Positions 51,413-60,358 of a stretch of 64,000 bases of DNA are shown here, one piece after another (the first letter of the stretch is position 1; each line of letters opens with the position of its first letter). Under the pieces are notes generated by a model that was not told the origin of the DNA, did no database searches, and was given only the letters and a program-made list of their open reading frames with translations. The DNA lies in assembly GCF_029338515.1 (NCBI RefSeq), contig NZ_CP119988.1:2728001-2792000 (forward strand). The letters run 5' to 3'. The stretch comes from Haloglomus litoreum (GTDB lineage Archaea; Halobacteriota; Halobacteria; Halobacteriales; Haloarculaceae). The translations under genes and the position numbers were made by a program.

Positions 51413-52278
51413 GTATCCTAGTCGACGACGAGACGCGTGTGGTCGTACAGGGCATCACCGGCGGCGAGGGCAAGTTCCACGCCGAACAGATGATGGAGTA
51501 CGGCACCAACGTCGTCGCGGGTGCGGTGCCGGGCAAGGGTGGCCAGGAGGCCGCCGGCGTCCCGGTGTACGACACCGTCCGTGGCGCGGCGCGCGAGGAG
51601 GACGCCGACGCCGCCGTCGTCTTCGTCCCGCCGGCGTTCGCGGCGGACGCGCTGTTCGAGGCGCTTGACTCGCCAGTCGACCTCGTGGTCGCCATCACGG
51701 AGGGGATCCCGCAGCAGGACATGGCCTCCGTCTACAAGCGCCTCAAGGAGACCGACACGGAGCTCATCGGGCCGAACTGTCCGGGTATCATCACGCCGGG
51801 CGAGGCGAAGCTCGGCATCCTCCCGGGCAACATCTTCTCCGAGGGGAACGTCGGCCTCGTCTCCCGCTCGGGGACGCTGACCTACCAGGTCGTCGACAAC
51901 CTCACCCAGCGCGGCATCGGCCAGACCACCGCCGTCGGCATCGGCGGCGACCCCATCATCGGCACCGACTTCGTCGACGCCCTCGAGCACTTCGAGGCCG
52001 ACCCCGAGACGAAGGCGGTCGTGATGTGCGGCGAGATCGGCGGCGAGGACGAGGAGGACGCCGCGCGCTACATCTCGCAGTACATGGACACGCCGGTCGC
52101 CGGCTTCATCGCCGGCCGCACGGCCCCGCCGGGCAAGCGGATGGGCCACGCCGGCGCCATCGTCAGCGGGAGCGGCACCGGTACCGCCCAGTCGAAGATC
52201 GACGCGCTCAACGACGCCGGCGTCCCCGTCGGCGACACCCCGAACGAGGTCGCGGACCACATCGAGGAGTTCCTGTAG
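51409..52278 (+). CDS. sucD: Succinyl-CoA synthetase alpha subunit
   Basis: A 289-residue subunit with the CoA-binding N-terminal domain [20 protein letters not shown] and the ligase domain with [20 protein letters not shown], the catalytic His being in [19 protein letters not shown] (His near residue 246). It forms the alpha-beta enzyme with SucC. The short overlap and the order sucC-sucD are typical. After it, 52279-52464 contains no gene; it is GC-poor around ttctaacaggacgcattagg. Confidence 0.97.
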
Positions 52279-52464
52279 CCGACCGGCGGCGCACCTTCGA
52301 TCCAGGAACCCGGAATTTCTCGGATATACCCCACATTCTCTTCTAACAGGACGCATTAGGAGCCTATCTGTGCGCACAGACTCATCCCCGGCACTACCGA
52401 CCACCGCTGCGGACCGGTCCAGTCGGCGTGAGCGTTAACTCCCCTGGCCCCCTCCGCCGGGTAG

Positions 52465-54156
52465 ATGAGTCGACGCACCTGGGCCCGGAACGCGCTCGTC
52501 GCGCCGGTCGCGGCGTTCGCGCGGGCGGCCCCGTCGCCGGTGGCACTAGCGCGGTCGCTGCGGGTCTCGTTCTCGACGCTGGACGTGGTGGCGCCCTCGG
52601 AGGCGGTCGTCGGTGACCCCGTGACGCTCCGCGTGCAGGCCTGGGACGACTACGAGCGACTGGTCCGGGGGTTCGAGGGGGCCGTGGCGCTGGAGACGAC
52701 CGACCCCAGGGCGACGCTCCCGCGCGAGACGCGGTTCCGGGCGAGCGAGGGCGGCGTCCACCGGGTCGAGGTGACGTTCGAGACGCCCGGCCTGCAGTAC
52801 GTCCGGGCCGAGGTCGACGGGGTCACGGCGGCCGCGCCCGTCGCGGTGAGCCGCGAGGAGCCCACGCTCCGGACCTACTGGGGTGACATCCACCTCCACT
52901 CGCAGTTCTCCGACGGGGTCGGGTCGATGGAGCGGGGGTTCGCGTTCGGGCGCGAGGTGATGGGCCTGGACGTGGTCGCGTACACCGACCACGACACGAT
53001 GGGCTTCTTCATCCCGCCGGACCTGCAGCGGTGGCTGATGCGCCGGCGGAACCTGCCGAAGATCCGCGAGCGCGTCGAGGCGGCCCATCGCCCCGACGAG
53101 TTCGTCACGCTGTTCGGCTACGAGTGGACCAAACAGCCCCACGCCGGCGGCCACGTGAACTGCTACTTCGACGGGACCGACGCCCCGTTCGTCGACTCGC
53201 GGTCACCCGACAGCAACACCTACGAGGCCCTCTGGGCACGGCTGCGCGAGTGGCGGGCGGCGAAGGCCCCCCGCCGCGCTGCGAAGGCTGCGGACGACGC
53301 CGAGGTACCCCCGGAGGAGGCGACCGACGTGGTGACCATCCCTCACCACCCGGCAGAGGCGATGTACCCGTTCGACTTCGCCGCGACCGAGGTGGACGAC
53401 GACCTCGCGCCGCTCGTGGAGACGTACTCGCAGTGGGGCTCCAGCGAGCGCCCCGGTGAGGCGGGCAACCGCAAGCCCATCGGCGGCATCGGCCAGGGCG
53501 AGGTTGGCGAGCGGGGCCACTACGTGGCCGACGCCCTCGCGATGGGGAACCGGATGGGGCTCGTCGCCGGCTCGGACTACCACGGCCCCCGGCCCGGCCG
53601 CTCGCCCATCCACGCGCCGCCACACGTTCCGCCGCTGTCGGAGGTCCGCCGCGACGGCCTCGGCTGGGGGACGGTCTGGCGGCTGATGGCCGAGGACTCG
53701 TACGCGGGCGGCCTCACCGCCTTCCGGGCGCCGGCCCTCACGCGGGCGGCAGTCTTCGACGCGCTCCGGACCCGTCGCGTCTACGGGACGACCCAGCCCA
53801 ACCGCATCCGGACGGCGTTCACCCTCGAGGGGCGACGGCTGTCCGACCCGGACCACGAGGTGTCCGTCGACCCCCGGGGCGAACGGGAGGTCCGGCTCCG
53901 GGTCGCCGGCGACGCCCCGCTGGAGTGCGTCGAGGTCGTGAAGAACACCGAGACCTGGCGCACGGTCGATCCCGGTGACGGCCCGGCCGGGTACGAGGAC
54001 TGGGTCGCGGAGGCGACGCTCGTCGACGGGGCGCCCCTCGCGGGGATGCAGTACGACGGGGAGCGCGGCACCGACGCGGACGCGTACCACCTTCGCGTGG
54101 TACAGCGGGACGGCGGGATGGCGTGGGCAGGGCCCCTGTGGGCGGTGCCCGAGTGA
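52465..54156 (+). CDS. DUF3604/PHP-type metal-dependent protein
   Basis: A 563-residue protein. The N-terminal 130 residues are an Ig-like domain (VRVQAWDDYERLVRGFEGAV-type strands); then the PHP part starts RTYWGDIHLHSQFSDGVGSM (HLHS), VVAYTDHDTMGFF, TIPHHPAEAMYPFDF and AGSDYHGPRPG, all metal ligands of the PHP fold. The C-terminus is a further beta domain (ESRRLSDPDHEVSVDP-like). DUF3604 proteins are little studied; a phosphodiesterase or hydrolase activity is possible. It is a stand-alone gene. Confidence 0.82.
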   Translation: MSRRTWARNALVAPVAAFARAAPSPVALARSLRVSFSTLDVVAPSEAVVGDPVTLRVQAWDDYERLVRGFEGAVALETTDPRATLPRETRFRASEGGVHRVEVTFETPGLQYVRAEVDGVTAAAPVAVSREEPTLRTYWGDIHLHSQFSDGVGSMERGFAFGREVMGLDVVAYTDHDTMGFFIPPDLQRWLMRRRNLPKIRERVEAAHRPDEFVTLFGYEWTKQPHAGGHVNCYFDGTDAPFVDSRSPDSNTYEALWARLREWRAAKAPRRAAKAADDAEVPPEEATDVVTIPHHPAEAMYPFDFAATEVDDDLAPLVETYSQWGSSERPGEAGNRKPIGGIGQGEVGERGHYVADALAMGNRMGLVAGSDYHGPRPGRSPIHAPPHVPPLSEVRRDGLGWGTVWRLMAEDSYAGGLTAFRAPALTRAAVFDALRTRRVYGTTQPNRIRTAFTLEGRRLSDPDHEVSVDPRGEREVRLRVAGDAPLECVEVVKNTETWRTVDPGDGPAGYEDWVAEATLVDGAPLAGMQYDGERGTDADAYHLRVVQRDGGMAWAGPLWAVPE

Positions 54157-54210
54157 GGTGGAGGCCCGGAGCGAGGCAGAAGGGTGAGGAACGGTGCGGT
54201 ACGTCCGCTC

Positions 54211-54873
54211 TCAGTGCGACTTGGCGATCTCGGAGAGCATCCGGGCCTCGATCTTCCGGAGGTGCTCGCCCACGGTGGTCGTCGAGAGGTCGAGCGCCGC
54301 CGCGATGTCCTCGTGGGTCGCCCGGCGGGGGACCTCGTAGTAGCCGACCTCGACGGCGGTGTCGAGGATCTCCTTCTGGCGCTCGGTGAGCATGGCCGAC
54401 AGCTCCTGTGACTCGGGGTTGTACTCCGAGAGCTGCTCCAGCTCCAGTCGGATGTTCTCCGGGACGCTCTCGATGGCCCGCTGGACGGTGTCGTCGTCGC
54501 CGATGAGTCCCACGCGGATGGCGCCGCTGTCGTCGGCGTCCCATCGGATCGGCGTGTCGATGACGAACTCGTACTCGCGGGTGAGGCTGAGCAGGGCCTC
54601 GGTCGTCTCGTTGGGGGTGAAGTGGATGTACGTCTGGATGCCGTCGTCCGTGTCCAGCACCTCGAAATCGAGGACGTCCTCGCTCCCGGAGAGGATCTCG
54701 CGCAGGCGCTCTGAGTCCCCGCGGTGGGTCGCCAGCGACACCGCCGTCCCGTCGTCCAGCAGGTTCAGGTGGAGGATGGCCTCCTCCTGGATGTCGGGGT
54801 CGTCTCTGAGGCGCTCTTCGGCCGGGTGGAGCCCGCCGGACTCCGGGATGAGGACGATCTTGACGTACCGCAT
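54211..54873 (-). CDS. Bat-type HTH_10 regulator
   Basis: A 220-residue regulator of the haloarchaeal bat/DmsR group. The N-terminal 150 residues are a sensor-like alpha/beta part (MRYVKIVLIPESGGLHPAEE; TYIHFTPNETTEALLSLTRE). The HTH_10 domain is at the end: LTERQKEILDTAVEVGYYEV, RRATHEDIAAALDLSTTTVG and EHLRKIEARMLSEI. It binds DNA to activate or repress targets. A TATA element 28 bases before the ATG suggests a leaderless mRNA. It is divergent from the first PGF-CTERM gene and may control it. Confidence 0.9.
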   Translation of the reverse strand: MRYVKIVLIPESGGLHPAEERLRDDPDIQEEAILHLNLLDDGTAVSLATHRGDSERLREILSGSEDVLDFEVLDTDDGIQTYIHFTPNETTEALLSLTREYEFVIDTPIRWDADDSGAIRVGLIGDDDTVQRAIESVPENIRLELEQLSEYNPESQELSAMLTERQKEILDTAVEVGYYEVPRRATHEDIAAALDLSTTTVGEHLRKIEARMLSEIAKSH

Positions 54874-54898
54874 GGGCGAGGGGTACGGTGCGCGTCAC

Positions 54899-54904
54899 AA
54901 ATAA
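54899..54904 (-). promoter_or_regulatory. TATA element of the bat-type regulator gene
   Basis: aaataa (TTATTT on the coding strand) is centred 28 bases before the ATG at 54873. On the other strand, tttatta at 54929-54935 may be the promoter of the divergent surface-protein gene. Together they make an AT-rich 60-base divergent promoter patch. Confidence 0.5.
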
Positions 54905-55130
54905 CTACCGTGTGAGATGGTGGTATCGTTTATTACCTTTCAAGACAGGGACGATGTCCTCCGCGGCTCGCACCGCACGACGGCGACGGGACGGGTGGAC
55001 CGGACCCGGACACGTCGCCGCCTCGAAGGGACCCGGCGTAGACGGCGACCGCTCGGCGGGCGATACGGCACTTGAACCCGGGGACACACCCGGGACAACC
55101 GACTTGAGGTTTCGGGGGAACCTCGAGGAC

Positions 55131-56168
55131 GTGACCACCACCCACGCCGGTCGGCTCGTGGCCCTCGCCGTCGTCGGCCTCACCGTCTCGCTGGTCGCGA
55201 GTGGGGCCCTTCCGACGGCGGAGGCGAGCGGCCAACCGCCGGCCACGACGGGCCACGGGCTCGAGGGAAACCTGACGTGGGTGATGCTGACGCCCCAGCC
55301 CGGGCTGGAGGGCGGTGACATGGAGAACTTCGGCGTCCCGCCACGGGGGTTCACGAAGGTCGACTTCGTCCGTGTGACCTGGGTCGACGGTGGCTTCGCC
55401 GGCTGTGGCGCCGGCAACGCGGAGGTGTTCGGTATCGACCGGCGGAACGACGACCCCGGGACGACGGTCGACCAGAGCCTCTTCGCCAGCATCAAGTCGA
55501 CGACGGTGACCGAGGACGTGTTCAAGGCGGAGTTCTACGACGAGGGCGACTTCGGCGGCTCCCCGCCGACGTTCAACGAGGGCGACCAGCTGGTCGGCAA
55601 GACGACCGGCTGCATCGACACCGCCGACGAGCCGGGCTGGTACCAGGTCTCCTCGACCATCGCCTCGAAGGACGGGCGCTTCGAGGCGAACTCCCACTAC
55701 TTCTACGTCTGCGACTGCGCGAGCGAGCAGGCGGCCCGCCGGCAACTCGGGCCACCGCCGTCGGAGGCGACACCGACACCCACACCGACCGCCACGCCGA
55801 CGCCGACAGCGACACCCACGCCGACGGCCGAGCCGACACCCACCCGGACCCCGCCCGACGAGGGCACCCCGTTCCCCTCCTCGACGCCGACCGCGACTGC
55901 CACGCCCACCCCGGAACCGATAGCCACCGCCACGCCGACCACGACGGCACAGCCCGCCGCGACGGCGACCGGGACCGTCGTGGCGGACGACACGGCGCCC
56001 GCGGGGGAGCCGGGCACGGCGGCCGAGTCACCGACCCCGACCGAGCCCGGCAACTGGTCCGCCATCGTCCGGCAGTCGCCGACCGCCTCCAGCGGGCCGG
56101 GATTCGGCGTGGTGGCGGCGCTCGCTGGCGTACTCGCGATGGGGCTGCTCGTCCAGCGACGGGACTGA
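55131..56168 (+). CDS. PGF-CTERM secreted protein, paralog 1
   Basis: A 345-residue surface protein starting at GTG 55131 (signal peptide RLVALAVVGLTVSLVASGAL). The mature core has four cysteines and blocks shared with the paralog at 57504: GDFGGSPPT, CIDTADEPGWYQ and SHYFYVCDCASEQ. A Thr-Pro spacer (EATPTPTPTATPTPTATPTP) follows, probably O-glycosylated. The C-terminus SGPGFGVVAALAGVLAMGLL plus QRRD is a PGF-CTERM anchor processed by archaeosortase A. A longer ATG frame (54954) exists, but it would place a non-secreted extension before the signal. The promoter tttatta at 54929 then implies a leader of about 170 bases. Confidence 0.82.
   Translation: MTTTHAGRLVALAVVGLTVSLVASGALPTAEASGQPPATTGHGLEGNLTWVMLTPQPGLEGGDMENFGVPPRGFTKVDFVRVTWVDGGFAGCGAGNAEVFGIDRRNDDPGTTVDQSLFASIKSTTVTEDVFKAEFYDEGDFGGSPPTFNEGDQLVGKTTGCIDTADEPGWYQVSSTIASKDGRFEANSHYFYVCDCASEQAARRQLGPPPSEATPTPTPTATPTPTATPTPTAEPTPTRTPPDEGTPFPSSTPTATATPTPEPIATATPTTTAQPAATATGTVVADDTAPAGEPGTAAESPTPTEPGNWSAIVRQSPTASSGPGFGVVAALAGVLAMGLLVQRRD
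55509..55567 (+). repeat. 59-bp block identical to 57882-57940 (copy 1)
   Basis: This stretch, within paralog 1, is identical over 59 bases to the block in paralog 2 (57882-57940). The surrounding codons also match at the protein level. The two copies are direct repeats about 2.3 kb apart. Confidence 0.8.
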
Positions 56169-56183
56169 GCGCTGGCACCGGAG

Positions 56184-57326
56184 TCACTCCGGGCCGCCGG
56201 GGTCGGAGCCGAGGCTGGAGGGGCCGCTGACCTCGGGGGTCAGCTCCCTGCCGCGGACCAGCTCCGGGAGGACGATACGCGAGGTCTGGACGACCAGCAC
56301 CAGCACCAGCGGTCCGAGGAAGATGCCGTACCAGCCGAAGACGGTCGCACCGAGGATGTACGAGAGCATCGTCGCGCCGGTGTGGAGTTCCCGCCCGGCG
56401 AGGTACGGCCGGACGACCGTCTGCGGGAGGATGTCGAGGAGGAGGAGCGCCACGAGGAACAGCGCGACCGGGTAGACGAGCAGCGAGGCGTCCCCCTGCC
56501 CCTGGAGCGCCGAGACCCCCAGCAGTCCCGTCAGCGGGACGTAGACCAGCTTCCCGACGACGATGGGGACGAAGCTGGCGAGGCCGGTCGCGAGCGCGAG
56601 CGCCGTCGGGATGGGCATCTGGACCGCTGCGGGCGCGACGAGGTTGTAGCCGTTGTAGACGACGGCGGCCCCGACGGCGACCAGCGCGACCGTGAAGACG
56701 TTGCCCAGGTAGACCGTCTCGAGGTCGCGGTCGACCGCCCGAAGGAAGGCGTCCAGGGTCGATTCCTCGGCGAACAGGTACTCCCGGGACCAGCGGTAGA
56801 GCCGGTCGCCGTCCTGGAGGAGGAAGTAGGCGACGGCGGCGGCGACCAGCAGGACGAACAGGATGCCGCTGGCAGCGCCGGCCAGCGCCAGGACCGCCTC
56901 CGCCACCCGGCGGGCGGCGTCGGCGTTGCTCGTCACGAGCGCGACGGGTTCGTTCAGCGCCGTCTGCACGACCGACCGGCGCGAGCCCGCGAGCGAGCTG
57001 TCGAGGTACGGCGCGAGCAGCGAACTCACGGTGAGCGAGCGTCCCGCGAACACCGCGAGTAGCTCCCGAGCCGCCACGAGCACGACGTAGCCGACCGCCG
57101 CCACCAGCGGGAGGATGACCACCAGGAAGGTCACCGTGGCCGCGGTGTCCGAGGCGAGGTGCCGGTCGACGCGGTCGTTCAACGGCCGCACGACGTAGTA
57201 GATGAACAGCCCCAGGACGAGCGTCCCCAGGACATCGAGCACGACGAACGCGAGCAGGGCGGCCAGCGCACCGACGGCGAGCCACCAGGCCAGCCGGTCG
57301 GGCGCACGCGCGGGTTCGAGGTCCAT
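56184..57326 (-). CDS. AI-2E family (DUF20) transporter
   Basis: A 380-residue membrane protein of the AI-2E exporter family with about eight segments. It has the N-terminal helices LGTLVLGLFIYYVVRPLNDR and the long extracellular central region, then PIPTALALATGLASFVPIVVG (the usual P-x-x-x-A-x-x-x-G-x-x-x-x-P motif) and ILGATVFGWYGIFLGPLVLV. Members export autoinducer-2 or act as Na+/H+ antiporters; the substrate in haloarchaea is unknown. It is located between the two PGF-CTERM paralogs in opposite orientation. Confidence 0.88.
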   Translation of the reverse strand: MDLEPARAPDRLAWWLAVGALAALLAFVVLDVLGTLVLGLFIYYVVRPLNDRVDRHLASDTAATVTFLVVILPLVAAVGYVVLVAARELLAVFAGRSLTVSSLLAPYLDSSLAGSRRSVVQTALNEPVALVTSNADAARRVAEAVLALAGAASGILFVLLVAAAVAYFLLQDGDRLYRWSREYLFAEESTLDAFLRAVDRDLETVYLGNVFTVALVAVGAAVVYNGYNLVAPAAVQMPIPTALALATGLASFVPIVVGKLVYVPLTGLLGVSALQGQGDASLLVYPVALFLVALLLLDILPQTVVRPYLAGRELHTGATMLSYILGATVFGWYGIFLGPLVLVLVVQTSRIVLPELVRGRELTPEVSGPSSLGSDPGGPE

Positions 57327-57503
57327 GCGCGGCCCGAGGACGCGCTCCCTGAAACGAGATGGGGCTACAGCGTGACCCGTCCGACCGCCCCGAGCCGACC
57401 GCACGACTCGCCCGCGGTATCACCCCCGATATCAACGTCCCCGTGATGGGCGGGATAACCCCTACCCGGCGGTGGCCACACGTACGAACCAAGCGAGACG
57501 AAC

Positions 57504-58553
57504 ATGGACAGGACACAACCGATGGCGGTACTGGTGCTCGTCGCGGTCGTCGCGGCGGGACTCGTCGGGCCGACGCTCGTCGGGTCCGCGGCCGACGGCA
57601 CCGGCGGCGTCGCCGCGGCCGACCACGGGATCGAGGAGCAGGGGAACTTCACCGTCGTTCCGAGCCGACAGCCGGGGCTCGATGACGCCGATATGCGGAG
57701 CTTCGCCGTTCCGAATCGCGGGTTCAAGCAGATCGACTTCATCCGCGCGACGTGGCAGGAGGGCGGCTTCAGCGGGTGCGGGGCGGCCAACGGCGAGGCG
57801 TTCGGCGTCGACCGGGGGAACGACGACCCCGGGACCCAGACGGACGAGAGCTTCAGGAGCAACGTCAAGTCGACGACCGTCACCGAGGACGTGTTCAAGG
57901 CGGAGTTCTACGACGAGGGCGACTTCGGCGGCTCCCCGCCCACGCTGAACAAGGGCGACCAGTTCGTCAACTTCGTCACGGACTGCATCGACACGCCCGA
58001 CGAGCCCGGCTGGTACCAGCTCGAGTCCACGACCGCCGGTACGGACGGGGAGGTGAGCGTCACCTCGCACTACTTCTACATCTGTGACTGCGCGAGCGAG
58101 CAGGAGGCCCGCCAGCAGCTCGGCCCGCCGCCGTCGGAATCGACGCCCACCCCCACGCCGACGGCGACGCCCACGCCGACCGCCACCCCCACACCGACCC
58201 CGGAGCCGACGCCAACCCGGACCCCGCCGGACGAGGGGACGCCCTTCCCCTCGCCGACGCCGACGGCCACCCCCACACCCACTCCCGAACCGACGCCGAC
58301 CGCCACGCCAACCGCGACGGCGACGGCCGCCTCGACGACGGCGGCGGGTGGGGACGACGACGGCAGTGAGAGCGCGGACGCCGAGAGCGGCCCGGCAGCC
58401 ACCGAGACGCCGACACCGACGAAACCGGGCAACTGGTCGGACGTGGTCCGTCAGTCACCGACCGCGGCCGAGGGGCCCGGATTCGGGGCGCCGGGCGCGC
58501 TGGCGGGCGCGTTGCTCGCCGGCGGCCTGCTCGCGGCTCGACGGCGCGACTGA
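57504..58553 (+). CDS. PGF-CTERM secreted protein, paralog 2
   Basis: A 349-residue surface protein, paralog of the gene at 55131. The signal peptide is MDRTQPMAVLVLVAVVAAGL. The core has SGCGAANGEAFGVDRGNDDP, an identical KSTTVTEDVFKAEFYDEGDF run, and YICDCASEQ with the final cysteines. The spacer is TPTPTPTATPTPTATPTP-rich, and the end EGPGFGAPGALAGALLAGGL plus RRRD is the PGF-CTERM anchor. Cys positions match paralog 1 (four cysteines in the core), which suggests conserved disulfides. The function is unknown. Confidence 0.85.
   Translation: MDRTQPMAVLVLVAVVAAGLVGPTLVGSAADGTGGVAAADHGIEEQGNFTVVPSRQPGLDDADMRSFAVPNRGFKQIDFIRATWQEGGFSGCGAANGEAFGVDRGNDDPGTQTDESFRSNVKSTTVTEDVFKAEFYDEGDFGGSPPTLNKGDQFVNFVTDCIDTPDEPGWYQLESTTAGTDGEVSVTSHYFYICDCASEQEARQQLGPPPSESTPTPTPTATPTPTATPTPTPEPTPTRTPPDEGTPFPSPTPTATPTPTPEPTPTATPTATATAASTTAAGGDDDGSESADAESGPAATETPTPTKPGNWSDVVRQSPTAAEGPGFGAPGALAGALLAGGLLAARRRD
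57882..57940 (+). repeat. 59-bp block identical to 55509-55567 (copy 2)
   Basis: Second copy of the perfect 59-bp direct repeat inside the second PGF-CTERM gene. Recombination between the copies would delete the AI-2E transporter gene and fuse the two surface-protein genes in frame. Confidence 0.8.
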
Positions 58554-58649
58554 GCGGTCCACCCGCTCTGCAGGACGTTGCGGCGACGTGGACGTCGGAC
58601 ATCCGATAGCCGCCGATACGAGAGTCGCCGGTGACACCTCGTCCGGCCC

Positions 58650-59624
58650 TCACTCGTGGCCCGAGACGGGCACCGGCTCGTACGGCTCCTCCAGGTGCTC
58701 GATGTCCGAGTCCGACAGCGAGATGTCCAGCGCGGCGACGGCGTCCTCCAGGTGCTCGATGCTCGACGTGCCGATGATGGGCGCGTCCACCCACTCCTTG
58801 TGGAGCAGCCACGCCAGCGCGATCTGGGCCATCGAGGCGTCCTTCTCGGCGGCGAGCTCCTCGACACGCTCGTTCACCTCGCGGCCACCGTTGTCGGCGT
58901 ACGGGTGGGCCTGCGCGTAGTCGTCGGTCTCGGCGCGGGTCGTGGTGAGGTACTCCTCGTGGGGACGGGCGAGGAACCCACGCGCCAGCGGCGACCACGG
59001 CATGACGCCGATGTTCTCCCGCTCGCAGAGCGGGAGCATCTCGCGCTCCTCCTCGCGATACGCGAGGTTGTAGTGGTTCTGCATGGTGGCGAACCGCTCC
59101 AGCCCGAGCCGGTCGCTCGTGTGGAGCATATCTGCGAACTGGTGGGCCCACATCGACGAGCCGCCGATGTAGCGGACCTTCTCGCGCCGGACGGCATCGT
59201 CGAGCGCCCGGAGCGTCTCCTCGACGGGCGTCTTGTAGTCGTAGCGGTGGGTCTGGTAGAGGTCGATGGTGTCGACGCCGAGGCGCTCGCGGGAGGCGTC
59301 CAGTTGCTGCTCGATGGTCTTCCGGGAGAGGCCGCCGGAGTTCGGGTCGTCGTCGTCCATCTGGAAGAAGACCTTCGTCGCGATGACCTGTTCCTCGGCG
59401 TCCTCGCCGAGGGCGTCGCCGAGGATGCGCTCGGACTCGCCGCGCGAGTACATGTTGGCGGTGTCGAAGAAGTTGATGCCGAGGTCGCGGGCACGCTCGA
59501 CGAGTTCGTGGCCGAACTCCGAGCCACGGACCCACTCGCGCCAGTCCGAGTCGCCGAAGCTCATACAGCCCAGGCAGAGTCGGGAGACCGTCATGCCGGT
59601 GTCACCGAGTGTGGTGTACTCCAT
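58650..59624 (-). CDS. Aldo/keto reductase
   Basis: A 324-residue NADPH-dependent oxidoreductase of the AKR superfamily. It starts MEYTTLGDTGMTVSRLCLGC, with FDTANMYSRGESERILGDAL (the catalytic Tyr and Asp), VIATKVF with the catalytic Lys, TIDLYQTHRYDYKTPVEETL with the His, and MPWSPLARGFL and TSSIEHLEDAVAALD for NADPH binding. It reduces aldehydes or ketones; the native substrate is unknown. The ATG at 59622-59624 is chosen. Confidence 0.93.
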   Translation of the reverse strand: MEYTTLGDTGMTVSRLCLGCMSFGDSDWREWVRGSEFGHELVERARDLGINFFDTANMYSRGESERILGDALGEDAEEQVIATKVFFQMDDDDPNSGGLSRKTIEQQLDASRERLGVDTIDLYQTHRYDYKTPVEETLRALDDAVRREKVRYIGGSSMWAHQFADMLHTSDRLGLERFATMQNHYNLAYREEEREMLPLCERENIGVMPWSPLARGFLARPHEEYLTTTRAETDDYAQAHPYADNGGREVNERVEELAAEKDASMAQIALAWLLHKEWVDAPIIGTSSIEHLEDAVAALDISLSDSDIEHLEEPYEPVPVSGHE

Positions 59625-59683
59625 GCGCGAGCGACTCGCCGGCACAGCAAAAAGGTGGCTGGGGATGGCTCCCGGCCGGTCGC

Positions 59684-60358
59684 CTACCCCGGCGTGTTCC
59701 CGGTTCCCGCTCGCGGGTCCGGTGTCAGGTCGACGCCGGCCAGCGTCTCGAACGCCGCGACGCCGCCAAAGGCGTAGCCGAACACGATGAGCGCCGGGAG
59801 CGCCCCGGCGGCCGCGGCCCGCGCGATGCTGGTCTCGTGAACCACTGCCAGCCCCACGACCAGGAGGACGGCACCGTAGAGCGCGGCCACCAGCCGGAGG
59901 CCGGGAACGGGAAGCGCCGCGAACACCCCCGGCGCGGACGCGTACGCGACCACCTGCACCGTCTCGGAGACGCCGGCGCGGTCGCGGACGAACGGCCGGA
60001 GCAGGACCGTCTGGACGGCCGCGGTCAGGTGGAGCAGGACGGGCGCCACGAACAGCCCGGCGACCAGGAAGGTGAACGCCGCCGACAGGACCGGCCGTCC
60101 GAGGTAGACCGGGAAGGTGTCGGGGACGAGCGCCCCCCGGAGGGCGACGTGGACGAGCGTGACCGCGATGGCGAAGACGAGCCCCGGCGCCTGGTCGCCG
60201 GGGGCGACCCCGTTCTCGAAGAACCGCCGGGGCCGGATCAGGACCTCGACCCATGCCCGCGCGAGCCCGACGGGGCCGCGTGCGCGTCCGCCCTCCGGGT
60301 TCTCGACCCAGGTTGTCACGTCCACGGATAGGACCGAGCGCCGTTTGAGGGTTCCCAT
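59684..60358 (-). CDS. Yip1-like membrane protein
   Basis: A 224-residue membrane protein with about five helices. The pattern ARAWVEVLIRPRRFFENGVA near residues 28-47 is the N-terminal signature of the Yip1-domain proteins common in haloarchaea, followed by VSETVQVVAYASAPGVFAAL. The function is unknown; eukaryotic Yip1 acts in membrane traffic, but the link is remote. ATG 60358 (MGTLKRRSVLSV) is the chosen start. Confidence 0.78.
   Translation of the reverse strand: MGTLKRRSVLSVDVTTWVENPEGGRARGPVGLARAWVEVLIRPRRFFENGVAPGDQAPGLVFAIAVTLVHVALRGALVPDTFPVYLGRPVLSAAFTFLVAGLFVAPVLLHLTAAVQTVLLRPFVRDRAGVSETVQVVAYASAPGVFAALPVPGLRLVAALYGAVLLVVGLAVVHETSIARAAAAGALPALIVFGYAFGGVAAFETLAGVDLTPDPRAGTGNTPG

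Noticed and set aside
55787-58330. Short regular Thr-Pro repeats as a CRISPR-like array
   Set aside because: The repeats are codons for Thr-Pro-Thr-Ala inside two genes, without spacers of constant length or a leader.
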